Origin: Streptomyces sp. ISL-11
GTDB taxonomy: Bacteria; Actinomycetota; Actinomycetes; Streptomycetales; Streptomycetaceae
DNA: 60,018 nt
Direction: 5' to 3'
Assembly (NCBI RefSeq): GCF_018614525.1
Contig: NZ_JAGGOL010000078.1
Span: 1 to 60,018 of the forward strand
This document shows, piece after piece, positions 37,405 to 46,479 of the stretch (its first letter is position 1; every line of letters starts with the position of its first letter). Position numbers and translations under genes: made by a program. A model generated the notes under the pieces. That model was given only the letters and a program-made list of their open reading frames with translations. It searched no databases and was not told the origin of the DNA.

Positions 37405-39525
37405 CTACGTCACCGGCTGATCCGCCTCCTCCGAAGGCGCCACGGGCGCCACCGGCGGCACCGGCGCCACCCGCAGCCGGTCCACCTCCCGGTGCCACCC
37501 GCTCTCGTTCCGCAGCCGCAGCCACGCCGTCATCTCGTCCGGCGGCATCGCCGCGGCCACGAGCCAGCCCTGGACCGCGTCGCAGCCCAGGTCGCGCAGG
37601 CGCTCCCAGGTCTCGTCGTCCTCGACGCCCTCGGCGACGACCAGCAGGCCCAGCGAGTGCGCCAGGTCGAGCGTGCAGCGGACGATCTCCGCGTCCTCGT
37701 TGTCGATGACGAGGCGGGCGACGAACGACCGGTCGATCTTGAGTTCGCTGACCGGGAGGCGGCGCAGGTGGACCAGGGAGGAGTAGCCCGTGCCGAAGTC
37801 GTCGAGGGACATCTTCACGCCGTGTCCGGTCAGCCCGGCGAGGGTGTCGGCGGCGCGCTGGGGATCCTCCAGGAGGACGTGTTCGGTTATTTCCAGCTGG
37901 AGGGCCCCGGGGGGAACGCCGTGCCGGGCCAGCCGCGCCGCGACCGATCCCGCGAAGCCGGGTGTGTGGACGTCGCGCGGCGAGACATTGACGGCCACCG
38001 GCACCTCCAGGCCCATCGCCCGCCACTTCGCGACCTGGCCGAGCGCGGTCTCCAGGACGTACTCGGTCAGCCGCGGCATCAGTCCGGAGGATTCGGCTAT
38101 GGCGATGAACTCGTCCGGCGAGACCCGGCCGCGCTCGGGGTGGACCCAGCGGACGAGCGCCTCCAGCCCCTCGACATGGCCGTCGAAGCCGACCTTCGGC
38201 TGGTAGTGCAGCTCGACGTCGCCCGCGTCCAGCGCCCGGCGCAGGTCGCCCAACAGGCCCAGCCGGTCGCGGGTGTTGCCGTCGCGCCGGGTCTCGTAGA
38301 CCTCCACCCCGCTGCGGTCGCGCTTGGCCTGGTACATCGCCACGTCCGCGCGCTGGAGCAGGCCCGCCGCGTCGAGCGCGTGGTCGGGGTAGACGGCGAC
38401 GCCGGCGCTGGCCTCCAGGACCAGCGTGAGGCCGTCCAGGTCGAGCGGCGAGCCGAGCGCCGCGACGAGGGAACGCGCCGCTCGCTGGGCGCTGGTGAGG
38501 GAGTCGGCGATGGGCAGCAGCACGGCGAACTCGTCGCCCCCGAGCCGGGCCGCCTCCGCGTCGCGCGGCAGGGCCAGCCGCAGCCGCTCCGCTATCTGCA
38601 GGAGCAGCCGGTCGCCGGCGAGGTGGCCGAGGGTGTCGTTGACGGACCGGAAGCGGTCGAGGTCTATGAGGACGAGGGCGGCCCTGGTCCCCGCCCGCTC
38701 CGCCTCGTCGAGGGCGGTGCGGGTGCGCTGCAGCAGCCAGTGGCGGTTGGGGAGACCGGTGAGGGGGTCGCGCAGCTGCTCCTCGGCGCGGGCGCGGGCG
38801 ATCCACAGGGTGGAGTCGAGGGCGATCAGCGGGACGGCGAACAGCGGCAGCAGCAGCGGCATGTGATCGGCGACGACGGCGATGAGCGGCGCGATGCCGA
38901 GCAGGGCGCCGCCGACGAGGCCCTGCCGTACGAGCGCGGTCTGGGCGATGGTGGTGAGGCCGCTGGTGGGGGCCATGGAGTACCACAGCAGGGCGCGCGT
39001 GACCACGAGGTACAGGAAGGCGGCGAGGGCGATCTTGGGGACGGCGGTGAGCGGCCAGTCCTCGGGCAGCCAGGGGTTCTCCACGCTGGCGACGACCCCG
39101 CACAGGGCGAGGGAGAGGGCCGCGGCGCCGATGCCGAGGATGTCGACGGCGCCGTGGAGTAACGCCTGCCGCCAGCGGTGGCGGCGCGCGGTGGCGACGA
39201 GCAGGACGACGGCGATGCTGATGAGGACGGCGGGCAGCCAGCCGTAGAGCATCAGGACGGCGAGGGTGAGGGCGGCTCCGGAGCCGGTGCCGCCCCACCA
39301 GCGGTCGCGACCCAGGGCGACGAGGTGGGCGACGATGAGGCCGCTGAGGGCGGCCAGTGACCAGCCGACCGTACGGCCGGGGAATATGGCGTGGCCGTCG
39401 GTGAGGACGCGGCAGATCCCGGCGGCCAGCGCGAGCGCGGCCACGGTGACACAGACCGTCGGCAGCGCGGGCGGAGGAACCCGGCGCAGCCGAGATGCCG
39501 GTTCGGCGCTGTCGGTGGGTTTCAT
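37405..39525 (-). CDS. rmdB: Membrane GGDEF-EAL protein with intact active sites
   Basis: A 706-residue c-di-GMP enzyme. Residues 20-245 hold about six to eight hydrophobic segments, 250-410 GGDEF and 425-690 EAL. GGDEF is intact (329-333), but the expected RxxD position reads PRDA, so the inhibitory site is missing. The EAL catalytic set is complete: EALVRW (455-460), Asn513, Glu545, DDFG (575-578) and Lys596. It should therefore degrade c-di-GMP. Its place beside ligA agrees with RmdB of S. coelicolor as I remember it, which affects development. ATG at 39525; an upstream in-frame start would add 53 improbable residues. Confidence 0.9.
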   Translation of the reverse strand: MKPTDSAEPASRLRRVPPPALPTVCVTVAALALAAGICRVLTDGHAIFPGRTVGWSLAALSGLIVAHLVALGRDRWWGGTGSGAALTLAVLMLYGWLPAVLISIAVVLLVATARRHRWRQALLHGAVDILGIGAAALSLALCGVVASVENPWLPEDWPLTAVPKIALAAFLYLVVTRALLWYSMAPTSGLTTIAQTALVRQGLVGGALLGIAPLIAVVADHMPLLLPLFAVPLIALDSTLWIARARAEEQLRDPLTGLPNRHWLLQRTRTALDEAERAGTRAALVLIDLDRFRSVNDTLGHLAGDRLLLQIAERLRLALPRDAEAARLGGDEFAVLLPIADSLTSAQRAARSLVAALGSPLDLDGLTLVLEASAGVAVYPDHALDAAGLLQRADVAMYQAKRDRSGVEVYETRRDGNTRDRLGLLGDLRRALDAGDVELHYQPKVGFDGHVEGLEALVRWVHPERGRVSPDEFIAIAESSGLMPRLTEYVLETALGQVAKWRAMGLEVPVAVNVSPRDVHTPGFAGSVAARLARHGVPPGALQLEITEHVLLEDPQRAADTLAGLTGHGVKMSLDDFGTGYSSLVHLRRLPVSELKIDRSFVARLVIDNEDAEIVRCTLDLAHSLGLLVVAEGVEDDETWERLRDLGCDAVQGWLVAAAMPPDEMTAWLRLRNESGWHREVDRLRVAPVPPVAPVAPSEEADQPVT

Positions 39526-39852
39526 GCCCGTCCCTCTCACAGCCGGCGGTGCCCGCGCCACGGCAGGCGCACATCTCAACAGTAGGCCGCAGAAGGCTAC
39601 GACGGGCAGCGATCGGCAGCGGTTGCCCGATTGGGACACGGCCTGTTGTAGCCATCTGGTAAGCGCTGTAGAGGTAATGCCCAATGCCTATGCAGGCATT
39701 ACTCCACTGGGGTGGCCGGCTGGCTCCGGACGGCCGTCGCGGGGCCGGGTGGGGCGGGGGCGGCGGGGGTGCCGCACGGGGCGCGGCACGTTCTCCGGCG
39801 CACGCCCCCCGGGCCGCCGCGACCGCACCCCGCCGCCCGCCCCGGCGCCGCG
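39526..39852. other. Intergenic region between ligA and the GGDEF-EAL gene
   Basis: This 327-bp region is downstream of ligA and upstream of the GGDEF-EAL gene, both on the minus strand. A TACTGT hexamer near 39580 (minus strand) is a possible -10. The part near the ligA stop is extremely G/C-rich with several short possible stems but no clear terminator. No coding frame is convincing. Confidence 0.4.
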
Positions 39853-42072
39853 TCAGGGCTGCGCCACAGCCGCCTCACGGGCGGCGTCGGGCCCCTCGGC
39901 GAGCAGTACGGCGAAACCGTCCTCCTCCAGCACGGGAACCTTCAGCTGCATCGCCTTGTCGAACTTCGAGCCGGGGTTGTCGCCGACGACCACGAAGTCC
40001 GTCTTCTTCGAGACCGAGCCCGTCACCTTGGCGCCCCGGCTCTGCAGCGCGTCCTTCGCCGCGTCGCGGGTGTACGAGGCGAGCGTGCCGGTGACGACGA
40101 CGGTCAGGCCCGTCAGGGGGCCGGGGCCCTCGTCCTCGGCCTTGGACTCGTCCTCGAAGCGGACGCCGGCGGCCCGCCACTTCTCCACGATCTCGCGGTG
40201 CCAGTCCTCGGCGAACCACTGCTTCAGGGACGCCGCGATGGTGGGGCCGACGCCCTCGACGGCCGCCAGCTCCTCCTCGCTCGCCTCGGCGATGCGGTCC
40301 AGGGAGCGGAAGACCCGGGCCAGCGCCTCCGCCGCGACGGGGCCGACGTGGCGGATGGAGAGGCCGGTCAGGAAGCGGGCCAGCGGCCGGTTCTTGGCGG
40401 CCTGGATGTTCTCCAGCATGGCCAGGGCGTTCTTCTTCGGCTCACCCTTTTGATTGGCGAAGAAGGTGACGACCTTCTCCTCGCCGGTCTTCGGGTCGTG
40501 CTTGGGCAGCCCGGAGTCCATGTCGAGGACGTAGGACTTGATGGGCAGGAGCTCCTCGATCGTCAGGCCGAAGAGGTCGCCCTCGTTGACCATCGGCGGG
40601 GTGGCGGGCTCCAGCGGCTGGGTGAGGGCGGTGGCCGCGACGTAGCCGAAGTTCTCGATGTCGAGGCACTTGCGGCCGGCCAGGTAGTAGAGGCGCTCGC
40701 GGATCTGGGCGGGGCAGCTGCGGGCATTGGGGCAGCGGAGGTCGATGTCGCCCTCCTTCATGGGCTGCAGTCCGCTGCCGCACTCGGGGCACTCGGCGGG
40801 CATGACGAACTCCCGCTCGCCGCCGTCGCGCAGGTCGACCACCGGGCCGAGGATCTCGGGGATGACGTCGCCGGCCTTGCGCAGCACGACGGTGTCGCCG
40901 ATGAGGACGCCCTTGGTCTTGACCACCTCCTGGTTGTGCAGGGTGGCGAACTCCACCTCGGAGCCGGCGACCGTGACGGGCTCGACCACCGCGTAGGGCG
41001 TGACGCGTCCCGTGCGGCCGACTCCGACGCGGATGTCGACCAGCTTGGTGTTGACCTCTTCCGGCGGGTACTTCCAGGCGATGGCCCAGCGCGGGGCGCG
41101 CGAGGTGGAGCCGAGCCGGCCTTGGAGGGGCACCTCGTCGAGCTTGACGACGACGCCGTCGATCTCGTGCTCCATGGAGTGGCGGACCTCGGGGTCGCCG
41201 TAGTGCGCGATGAACTTCCGCACGCCTTCGAGGGAGTCCACGACCTGCGCGTGCGCGGCGGTCGGCAGGCCCCACTCGCGCAGCAGGTCGTACGCCTGCG
41301 ACTGGCGGTCGATGGCGAAGCCCTTCCGGGCGCCGACGCCGTGGACCACCATGTGCAGCGGGCGGGAGGCGGTGACCTTGGGGTCCTTCTGGCGCAGCGA
41401 ACCGGCGGCGGCGTTGCGCGGGTTGGCGAAGGGCGGCTTGCCGGCCTCGACCAGGCGGGCGTTGAGCTCCTCGAACTTCTCCATCGGGAAGTAGACCTCG
41501 CCGCGCACCTCCACCAGCTCGGGCACGCGGTCGCCCCGGAGCCGGTCGGGGATCTCCTCGATGGTGCGGACGTTGGGCGTGATGTCCTCGCCCGTGCGCC
41601 CGTCGCCGCGGGTGGCGGCGCGGGTCAGGCGCCCGTGCTCGTACGTCAGGTTGACGGCGAGTCCGTCGACCTTCAGCTCGCACAGGAAGTGGTACTCCGC
41701 GCCCTCGCCGACCTCCTTGGCGACGCGGTCGGCCCAGCCGGCGAGCTCCTCGTCGTCGAAGGCGTTGTCGAGGGAGAGCATGCGCTCGCGGTGCTCGACG
41801 GCCGTGAACTCCGTCTCGTAGGCCCCCGCGACCTTCTGGGTGGGCGAGTCCGGGGTGCGCAGCTCCGGATACTCCTCCTCCAGCTTCTCCAGGGAGCGCA
41901 GCAGCCGGTCGAACTCGGCGTCGCTGACGACCGGGGCGTCCTTCACGTAATACCGGAAGCGGTGCTCCTCGATCCGCTCGGCGAGGCGCGCGTGCTCTTC
42001 CCGCGCCTCCGCGGGTGCCGTGGCAGGCGACGTCTCCGCCGCGAGCCTGTCGCCGTGCTGTCCGCCAGCCAC
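39853..42072 (-). CDS. ligA: NAD-dependent DNA ligase
   Basis: A 739-residue essential replicative ligase. The adenylation domain has the nucleotidyl lysine in ELKVDGLAVNL (Lys134). It is followed by the OB fold, the Cys4 zinc finger (CPECGSG, then CPNARSCPAQI), helix-hairpin-helix repeats (LARVFRSLDRI, VEGVGPTIAASL) and a C-terminal BRCT domain (LTVVVTGTLASYTRDAAKDA). GTG at 42072 is preferred because GGGAGG lies 8 nt upstream; GTG 42120, overlapping the upstream stop as GTGA, and ATG 42096 are in frame and would lengthen only the unconserved N-terminus. It follows the MetE-like gene and is probably co-transcribed with it. Confidence 0.96.
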   Translation of the reverse strand: MAGGQHGDRLAAETSPATAPAEAREEHARLAERIEEHRFRYYVKDAPVVSDAEFDRLLRSLEKLEEEYPELRTPDSPTQKVAGAYETEFTAVEHRERMLSLDNAFDDEELAGWADRVAKEVGEGAEYHFLCELKVDGLAVNLTYEHGRLTRAATRGDGRTGEDITPNVRTIEEIPDRLRGDRVPELVEVRGEVYFPMEKFEELNARLVEAGKPPFANPRNAAAGSLRQKDPKVTASRPLHMVVHGVGARKGFAIDRQSQAYDLLREWGLPTAAHAQVVDSLEGVRKFIAHYGDPEVRHSMEHEIDGVVVKLDEVPLQGRLGSTSRAPRWAIAWKYPPEEVNTKLVDIRVGVGRTGRVTPYAVVEPVTVAGSEVEFATLHNQEVVKTKGVLIGDTVVLRKAGDVIPEILGPVVDLRDGGEREFVMPAECPECGSGLQPMKEGDIDLRCPNARSCPAQIRERLYYLAGRKCLDIENFGYVAATALTQPLEPATPPMVNEGDLFGLTIEELLPIKSYVLDMDSGLPKHDPKTGEEKVVTFFANQKGEPKKNALAMLENIQAAKNRPLARFLTGLSIRHVGPVAAEALARVFRSLDRIAEASEEELAAVEGVGPTIAASLKQWFAEDWHREIVEKWRAAGVRFEDESKAEDEGPGPLTGLTVVVTGTLASYTRDAAKDALQSRGAKVTGSVSKKTDFVVVGDNPGSKFDKAMQLKVPVLEEDGFAVLLAEGPDAAREAAVAQP

Positions 42073-42116
42073 CGTCTCGTCCTCCCGTTGTCCCATGGGC
42101 GAGCCCTTGAGCGCCG

Positions 42117-43139
42117 TCACTCAGGGTTGTCCGCGAGCGATCTCGCCGCCCGGGCGCAGTGCGCGAGGGCCGTACGGGCATATGCGGGCGAAGCGCCCGC
42201 GAGTCCGCACGACGGGGTGACCACCACGGACTCGGCGAGAGTCCCCGGCGACAGCCCCAGCCTGCGCCACAGCGTCCTGACACCCATGACGCTACCGGCA
42301 GGGTCTGACAATGGGCCGTCCACGCCCGGCACCACGCCCACGAACAGCCTGGCGCCCGCCTCCACGGCCTCACCGACCGCTTCCTCCTCACGCTCGGTGA
42401 AGAGCGAGAAGTCGAACGAGATGCCCTCGACGCCGGCCCGGCGCAGCAGCGCGAACGGCACGGCGGGGGCGCACGAGTGGACGACCAGGGGCGCGCCGGT
42501 CGCCTCCCGCGCCATGGTGACCAGCTCGCGCAGCGCGCCCTCCACGACGGCCCGGTCGACGGCCCGGTAGGTGCGGTAGCCGCTGGCGGTGCGCACCCGC
42601 CCGGTCAGGACGGCGGTCAGCGAGGGCTCGTCCAGCTGGAGCACCACCTGGGCGCCGGGAACCCGGCGGCGTACGTCGGCGAGGTGGCCGCGCAGTCCTT
42701 CGGCGAGCGAGGCGGTCAGGTCGCGGCAGGCTCCCGCGTCGCCCAGCGCGGCCTCGCCGCCGCGCAGTTCCAGCGCGGACGCCAGCGTCCAGGGTCCGAC
42801 GGCGGAGACCTTGAGCGCGCCCTCGTAGCCCTGGGTGTGCTCCTCCAGGGCGTCGAGGTCCTCGCCCAGCCAGGAGCGGGCCCGCTTGGTGTCGCGGCCG
42901 GGCCGGTCGCTCATCCGCCAGCCGCTGGGCTCGACGTGCGCGTAGACGTCCACCAGCATCCCGGCGGTCCGTCCGATCATGTCGGCGCCGGGTCCGCGGG
43001 CGGGCAGTTCCGGCAGGTACGGCAGGGCCTCCAGCGACCCCGTGACGGTTCTGGCGGCCTCCCGGGCGTCGCCTCCGGGCATCGATCCGACCCCGGTGGC
43101 GACCCCGGTTCCCCAGCTGAAGTTGCTCTTCTCGCTCAC
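42117..43139 (-). CDS. MetE-like (cobalamin-independent methionine synthase family) protein
   Basis: A 340-residue protein resembling only the catalytic barrel of MetE (FSWGTGVATGVGSMPGGDAREA, VVLQLDEPSLTAVL, PLVVHSCAPAVPF, VVVTPSCGLAGAS). Zinc ligands are suggested by HSC and SCGLAG. Full MetE is about 760 residues with two barrels, so this short form probably uses a methyl donor other than folate or has another role. GTG start at 43139. It lies 46 bp after the SDR gene and its stop overlaps a possible ligA start by GTGA, so it belongs to a minus-strand run reaching from 44429 to ligA. Confidence 0.85.
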   Translation of the reverse strand: MSEKSNFSWGTGVATGVGSMPGGDAREAARTVTGSLEALPYLPELPARGPGADMIGRTAGMLVDVYAHVEPSGWRMSDRPGRDTKRARSWLGEDLDALEEHTQGYEGALKVSAVGPWTLASALELRGGEAALGDAGACRDLTASLAEGLRGHLADVRRRVPGAQVVLQLDEPSLTAVLTGRVRTASGYRTYRAVDRAVVEGALRELVTMAREATGAPLVVHSCAPAVPFALLRRAGVEGISFDFSLFTEREEEAVGEAVEAGARLFVGVVPGVDGPLSDPAGSVMGVRTLWRRLGLSPGTLAESVVVTPSCGLAGASPAYARTALAHCARAARSLADNPE

Positions 43140-43185
43140 GCTGGAAGGGTACGGGGCGCGGCCGCGGCGCCCGCGAAGCGCTGCC

Positions 43186-43875
43186 TCAGCGGCCGGGCCG
43201 GACGGAGATGTCGTTGACCTCGGCGTCGCGCGGCAGGTCGAGGGCCATCAGGATGGTCGTCGCGACCGAGGCCGGGTCGATCCACTGCGAGGCGTCGTAC
43301 TCCTTGCCCTCCTGCTGGTGCACCTTCTCCTGCATCGGCGTGGCCGTGCGGCCGGGGTAGACGCTGGTGACCCGGACGCCGTTGGCGTGCTCCTCGGCGC
43401 GCAGGGCGTCGGCGACGGCCTTCAGGCCGTGCTTGCTCGCCGCGTACACGCCCCAGTTGGGGTGGGCGTGCAGCCCGGCGCCGGAGTTGACGAAGACGAC
43501 GTGTCCCTTGGCGATGCGCAGCTGGGGCAGGAAGAGGCGGGTGAGTTCGGCGGGCGAGACGAGGTTGGCGGCGAGGGTGCGGTTCCAGGCGCGGGTCCCC
43601 AGGTCGCCGATGGTGCCGAGGTCGCAGACGCCGGCGACGTGCAGGAGCGAGTCGACGCGGTCGGGCAGCGTCTGCTTGCTGAGCGCCCAGGCGATGCGGT
43701 CGGGGTTGGCGAGGTCGGCCACGATGGTGCGGGCGCCGGGGAAGCGGGCGGCCAGCTCCTTGGCCCGGCCCGCGTCCCTGGCGAAGAGGTACAGCTCGTC
43801 GCCGCGCGCGAGCAGCCGGTTCGTGACGGCCTCGCCGATGCCGGAGCCGGCACCGGTGATCAGATGTGTTGCCAT
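43186..43875 (-). CDS. Short-chain dehydrogenase/reductase
   Basis: A 229-residue classical SDR. The cofactor motif is TGAGSGIG (residues 7-14), the acidic DLANPD follows strand 3, Asn104 lies in AANLVSP, the catalytic serine is Ser131 (VNSGAG), and Tyr144 and Lys148 are in YAASKHG. ATG at 43875. It starts 14 nt after the LOG-family stop and precedes the MetE-like gene by 46 bp, all on one strand. The arginine after strand 2 (FARDAGR) suggests NADPH preference. Substrate unknown. Confidence 0.9.
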   Translation of the reverse strand: MATHLITGAGSGIGEAVTNRLLARGDELYLFARDAGRAKELAARFPGARTIVADLANPDRIAWALSKQTLPDRVDSLLHVAGVCDLGTIGDLGTRAWNRTLAANLVSPAELTRLFLPQLRIAKGHVVFVNSGAGLHAHPNWGVYAASKHGLKAVADALRAEEHANGVRVTSVYPGRTATPMQEKVHQQEGKEYDASQWIDPASVATTILMALDLPRDAEVNDISVRPGR

Positions 43876-43889
43876 ACCTCCACCTTGCC

Positions 43890-44429
43890 CTACCGCAGGC
43901 CGGCGGACTCCTCCAGGTAGGCCATCGCCCCGACGCCGTCCTCGGCGAAGAACACCAGGTCGGTCAGGGGCAGCGGCAGGAAGCCCTCGTCCTCCATCCG
44001 CTGGAACTGCTGCCGCAGCCCGTCGTAGAACCCGGCGGTGTTCAGCAGCACCACGGGCTTGGTGTGCATCCCGTGCTTCTTCAGCTCCAGGATCTCCGTC
44101 GCCTCGTCCAGCGTGCCGGTGCCACCGACCATGATGACGACGGCGTCGCCGCGCGCGAGCAGTCCCGCCTTGCGCTCGGCGAGGTCCTTGGTGATCACCA
44201 TCTCGTCGGCGTTCTTCCGGGCGGACACCGCGAGGAACTCCACCGATATCCCGACCAGCCGCCCGCCGCCGGCCTGCACGCCGTCGGCCATCACCTTCAT
44301 CAGCCCGGACTCCGAGCCGCCCCACACCATCGTGTGGCCGCCCCTGCCGATGAGCTCGGCGAACTCACGGGCGGCGGAGGTGTAGCGGTCGTCCAGGTCG
44401 GCGGCGGAACAGAAGACGGTGATGTTCAT
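43890..44429 (-). CDS. LOG-family (TIGR00730) protein
   Basis: A 179-residue Rossmann-like protein of the lysine decarboxylase-like family, which in many bacteria is a cytokinin-nucleoside monophosphate phosphoribohydrolase. It has VFCSAADLDDRY, the glycine-rich GGSESGLMKVMADG, and the signature GGTGTLDEATEIL, where Val replaces the usual proline before GG. The catalytic Arg/Glu pair of LOG enzymes appears conserved in the ERKAGLLARGDAV region. ATG at 44429; TACGGT lies 7 nt upstream with no ribosome binding site, so it is probably leaderless and the first gene of the run leading to ligA. Nucleotide cleavage is inferred from the family. Confidence 0.85.
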   Translation of the reverse strand: MNITVFCSAADLDDRYTSAAREFAELIGRGGHTMVWGGSESGLMKVMADGVQAGGGRLVGISVEFLAVSARKNADEMVITKDLAERKAGLLARGDAVVIMVGGTGTLDEATEILELKKHGMHTKPVVLLNTAGFYDGLRQQFQRMEDEGFLPLPLTDLVFFAEDGVGAMAYLEESAGLR

Positions 44430-44543
44430 GGACGCCACCGTACGCCGTCGCCGCGGCCGGCCTGACTTGGTCGGTTTTCGGCCCGTCCCTGTCCCTGTTA
44501 CGGCCCCGTTCCGTTGCGGCTTCGTCACAGACACCGAGCTGGT

Positions 44544-44572
44544 TTGGCGGCTTGTAAACACGTTGTTAGCCT
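44544..44572 (+). promoter_or_regulatory. Promoter of the Gly/Ser/Thr-rich secreted protein
   Basis: TTGGCG (44544-44549) and TAGCCT (44567-44572) are 17 bp apart. The predicted leader is about 60 nt, ending in a GGGGGAA ribosome binding site 8 nt before the GTG at 44641. Confidence 0.5.
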
Positions 44573-44640
44573 GACGTGCACTCGTCAGCCCGGGCGTCAA
44601 CAGGCGCTGATTCCAGCCAATTCATCGGGGGAATTTCCAA

Positions 44641-45225
44641 GTGAAGCTTCGTCATGTCCGCGCGGCCGCCATCTTCGGAATCGCCGTCGTCGCCCTGACC
44701 GGAGCCCGCGGGCACCACGGCGGCAGCTGCAGCGGCGGCAGCTCCAGCCACAGCAGCAGCTCCACCTCGGGTGGGTCGACCACGACCGGCGGCACGACCT
44801 CCGCCGGTACGACCGGCGACCTGACCTCGGGCGGCACCACCACTGGCGGCACGACCACCGGCGGCACGACCGGCGGCTCCACCAGCAGCGGGTCGACCAG
44901 CGGCATCACCACGGGCGGCACCGGGGGCAGCGCGAGCGCCTCGCGCGACCTCAAGATCATCAGCTGCGACTACAGCGACACCCGCGGCATCACCGCAAAG
45001 ATCAGCGTCACCAACCCCAGCGCCACGGACAATTACACCTACACGTTCTCGGTGAAGTTCACCGACTCGACCGGCACGCTCATCGGCACCCGCAACCGCA
45101 CCATGCCCTACGTCGGCCCGGGCAAGACCGAAACGCAGGACGTCTCCCAGTCGTACCTGCCGAAGGCGGGCACCGTGGCGAGCGGCAAGTGCGCGGTCGA
45201 GAACGTGGCCCGCACCAAGTCGTAA
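44641..45225 (+). CDS. Secreted Gly/Ser/Thr-rich protein with FxLYD-like domain
   Basis: A 194-residue exported protein. The signal helix (MKLRHVRAAAIFGIAVVALTG) is followed by a low-complexity stretch (residues about 25-103) of Ser, Gly and Thr with GGTTTGG-type repeats, then a C-terminal beta domain (KIISCDYSDTRGITAKISV, NYTYTFSVKFTDSTGTLIG, VASGKCAVENV). The two cysteines of the last domain probably pair. The fold resembles FxLYD domains found in surface proteins. The repeat tract is a likely wall-spanning linker and, in other bacteria, a site for glycosylation. GTG start. It is convergent with mnmA. Confidence 0.75.
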   Translation: MKLRHVRAAAIFGIAVVALTGARGHHGGSCSGGSSSHSSSSTSGGSTTTGGTTSAGTTGDLTSGGTTTGGTTTGGTTGGSTSSGSTSGITTGGTGGSASASRDLKIISCDYSDTRGITAKISVTNPSATDNYTYTFSVKFTDSTGTLIGTRNRTMPYVGPGKTETQDVSQSYLPKAGTVASGKCAVENVARTKS

Positions 45226-45246
45226 CGGCCGGCACCGCCGCCCGGG

Positions 45247-46416
45247 TCAGGCGCTCCGCGCCGCCCGCGCGGCGGCCGACCGCTCGGTCGCCGCGATCGT
45301 CGCCGAGCCGACGACGCGCGTGCCGTCGTACAGCACGATCGCCTGGCCCGGGGCCACGCCCCGGACCGGCTCGGCGAAGGTCACCCGCAGCTCCGTGCCG
45401 TCGACGAGCTCGGCCGTCACCGGCGTCTCGCCGCCGTGGGCGCGCAGCTGGGCGGTGTACGAGCCGGGGCCGGCCGGGGCCACCCCGCACCAGCGGGGCT
45501 TGATCGCGGTCAGGGCCGTGACGTCCAGGGCCTCGACCGGTCCGACCGTCACCGTGTTGTCCACCGGGGAGATGTCCAGGACGTAGCGCGGCTTGCCGTC
45601 GGCGGCCGGGTGGCCGATGCGCAGGCCCTTGCGCTGGCCGATGGTGTAGCCGAAGGCGCCCTCGTGGGTGCCCAGCTTCGTGCCCGACTCATCCACGATG
45701 TCGCCCTCCGCCTTGCCCAGGCGGGAGGCCAGGAAGCCCTGTGTGTCGCCGTCGGCGATGAAGCAGATGTCGTGGCTGTCGGGCTTCTTCGCCACGGCCA
45801 GGCCGCGCCGCTCCGCCTCGGCCCGGATCTCTTCCTTCGTGGTGAGCGTGTCCCCCAGCGGGAACATCGCGTGCGCGAGCTGCTTCTCGTCCAGGACGCC
45901 CAGGACGTAGCTCTGGTCCTTGGCCATGTCGCTCGCCCGGTGCAGCTCACGGCTGCCGTCGTCCTTGAGCACGACCGTCGCGTAGTGGCCGGTGCAGACC
46001 GCGTCGAAGCCCAGCGCGAGGGCCTTGTCCAGCAGCGCCGCGAACTTGATCTTCTCGTTGCAGCGCAGGCAGGGGTTGGGCGTGCGCCCGGCCTCGTACT
46101 CCGCGATGAAGTCCTCGACGACGTCCTCGCGGAAGCGCTCGGCGAGGTCCCACACGTAGAAGGGGATGCCGATGACGTCGGCGGCGCGGCGGGCGTCGCG
46201 CGAGTCCTCGATGGTGCAGCAGCCGCGGGCGCCCGTACGGAAGGACTGCGGGTTCGCGGAGAGGGCGAGGTGCACGCCGGTCACGTCGTGGCCGGCTTCC
46301 GCGGCGCGGGCCGCGGCGACGGCGGAGTCGACGCCGCCGGACATGGCGGCGAGTACGCGCAGTCGCTCGCGCTCGCGGGGGACCGTGGGGTCGGGTGCAC
46401 CGGGGAAGTCAGTCAT
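45247..46416 (-). CDS. mnmA: tRNA 2-thiouridylase
   Basis: A 389-residue enzyme forming 2-thiouridine at the wobble position 34 of Lys, Glu and Gln tRNAs. The ATP PP-loop is SGGVDS (26-31), the catalytic cysteines are Cys116 (NPCLRCN) and Cys218 (SHDICFI), and the D-type motif is HYATVVL. The beta-barrel tail (VRGVAPGQAIVLYDGTRVVG) is typical. The N-terminal 15 residues before the core are longer than in E. coli. ATG at 46416. The sulfur donor, a cysteine desulfurase, is encoded nearby at 47274 on the same strand, with an oppositely oriented amidase gene between. Confidence 0.96.
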   Translation of the reverse strand: MTDFPGAPDPTVPRERERLRVLAAMSGGVDSAVAAARAAEAGHDVTGVHLALSANPQSFRTGARGCCTIEDSRDARRAADVIGIPFYVWDLAERFREDVVEDFIAEYEAGRTPNPCLRCNEKIKFAALLDKALALGFDAVCTGHYATVVLKDDGSRELHRASDMAKDQSYVLGVLDEKQLAHAMFPLGDTLTTKEEIRAEAERRGLAVAKKPDSHDICFIADGDTQGFLASRLGKAEGDIVDESGTKLGTHEGAFGYTIGQRKGLRIGHPAADGKPRYVLDISPVDNTVTVGPVEALDVTALTAIKPRWCGVAPAGPGSYTAQLRAHGGETPVTAELVDGTELRVTFAEPVRGVAPGQAIVLYDGTRVVGSATIAATERSAAARAARSA

Positions 46417-46479
46417 AGCTGTACCAGGGTACGGGGTGCGCTTCCCTGCCGGGTGGGCTGGATCTTGGCCTGGCCACGT

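Noticed and set aside
42073..42120. LigA starting at GTG 42120 or ATG 42096
   Set aside because: The GTG at 42072 has the best ribosome binding site and keeps all conserved sequence; the longer forms remain possible.
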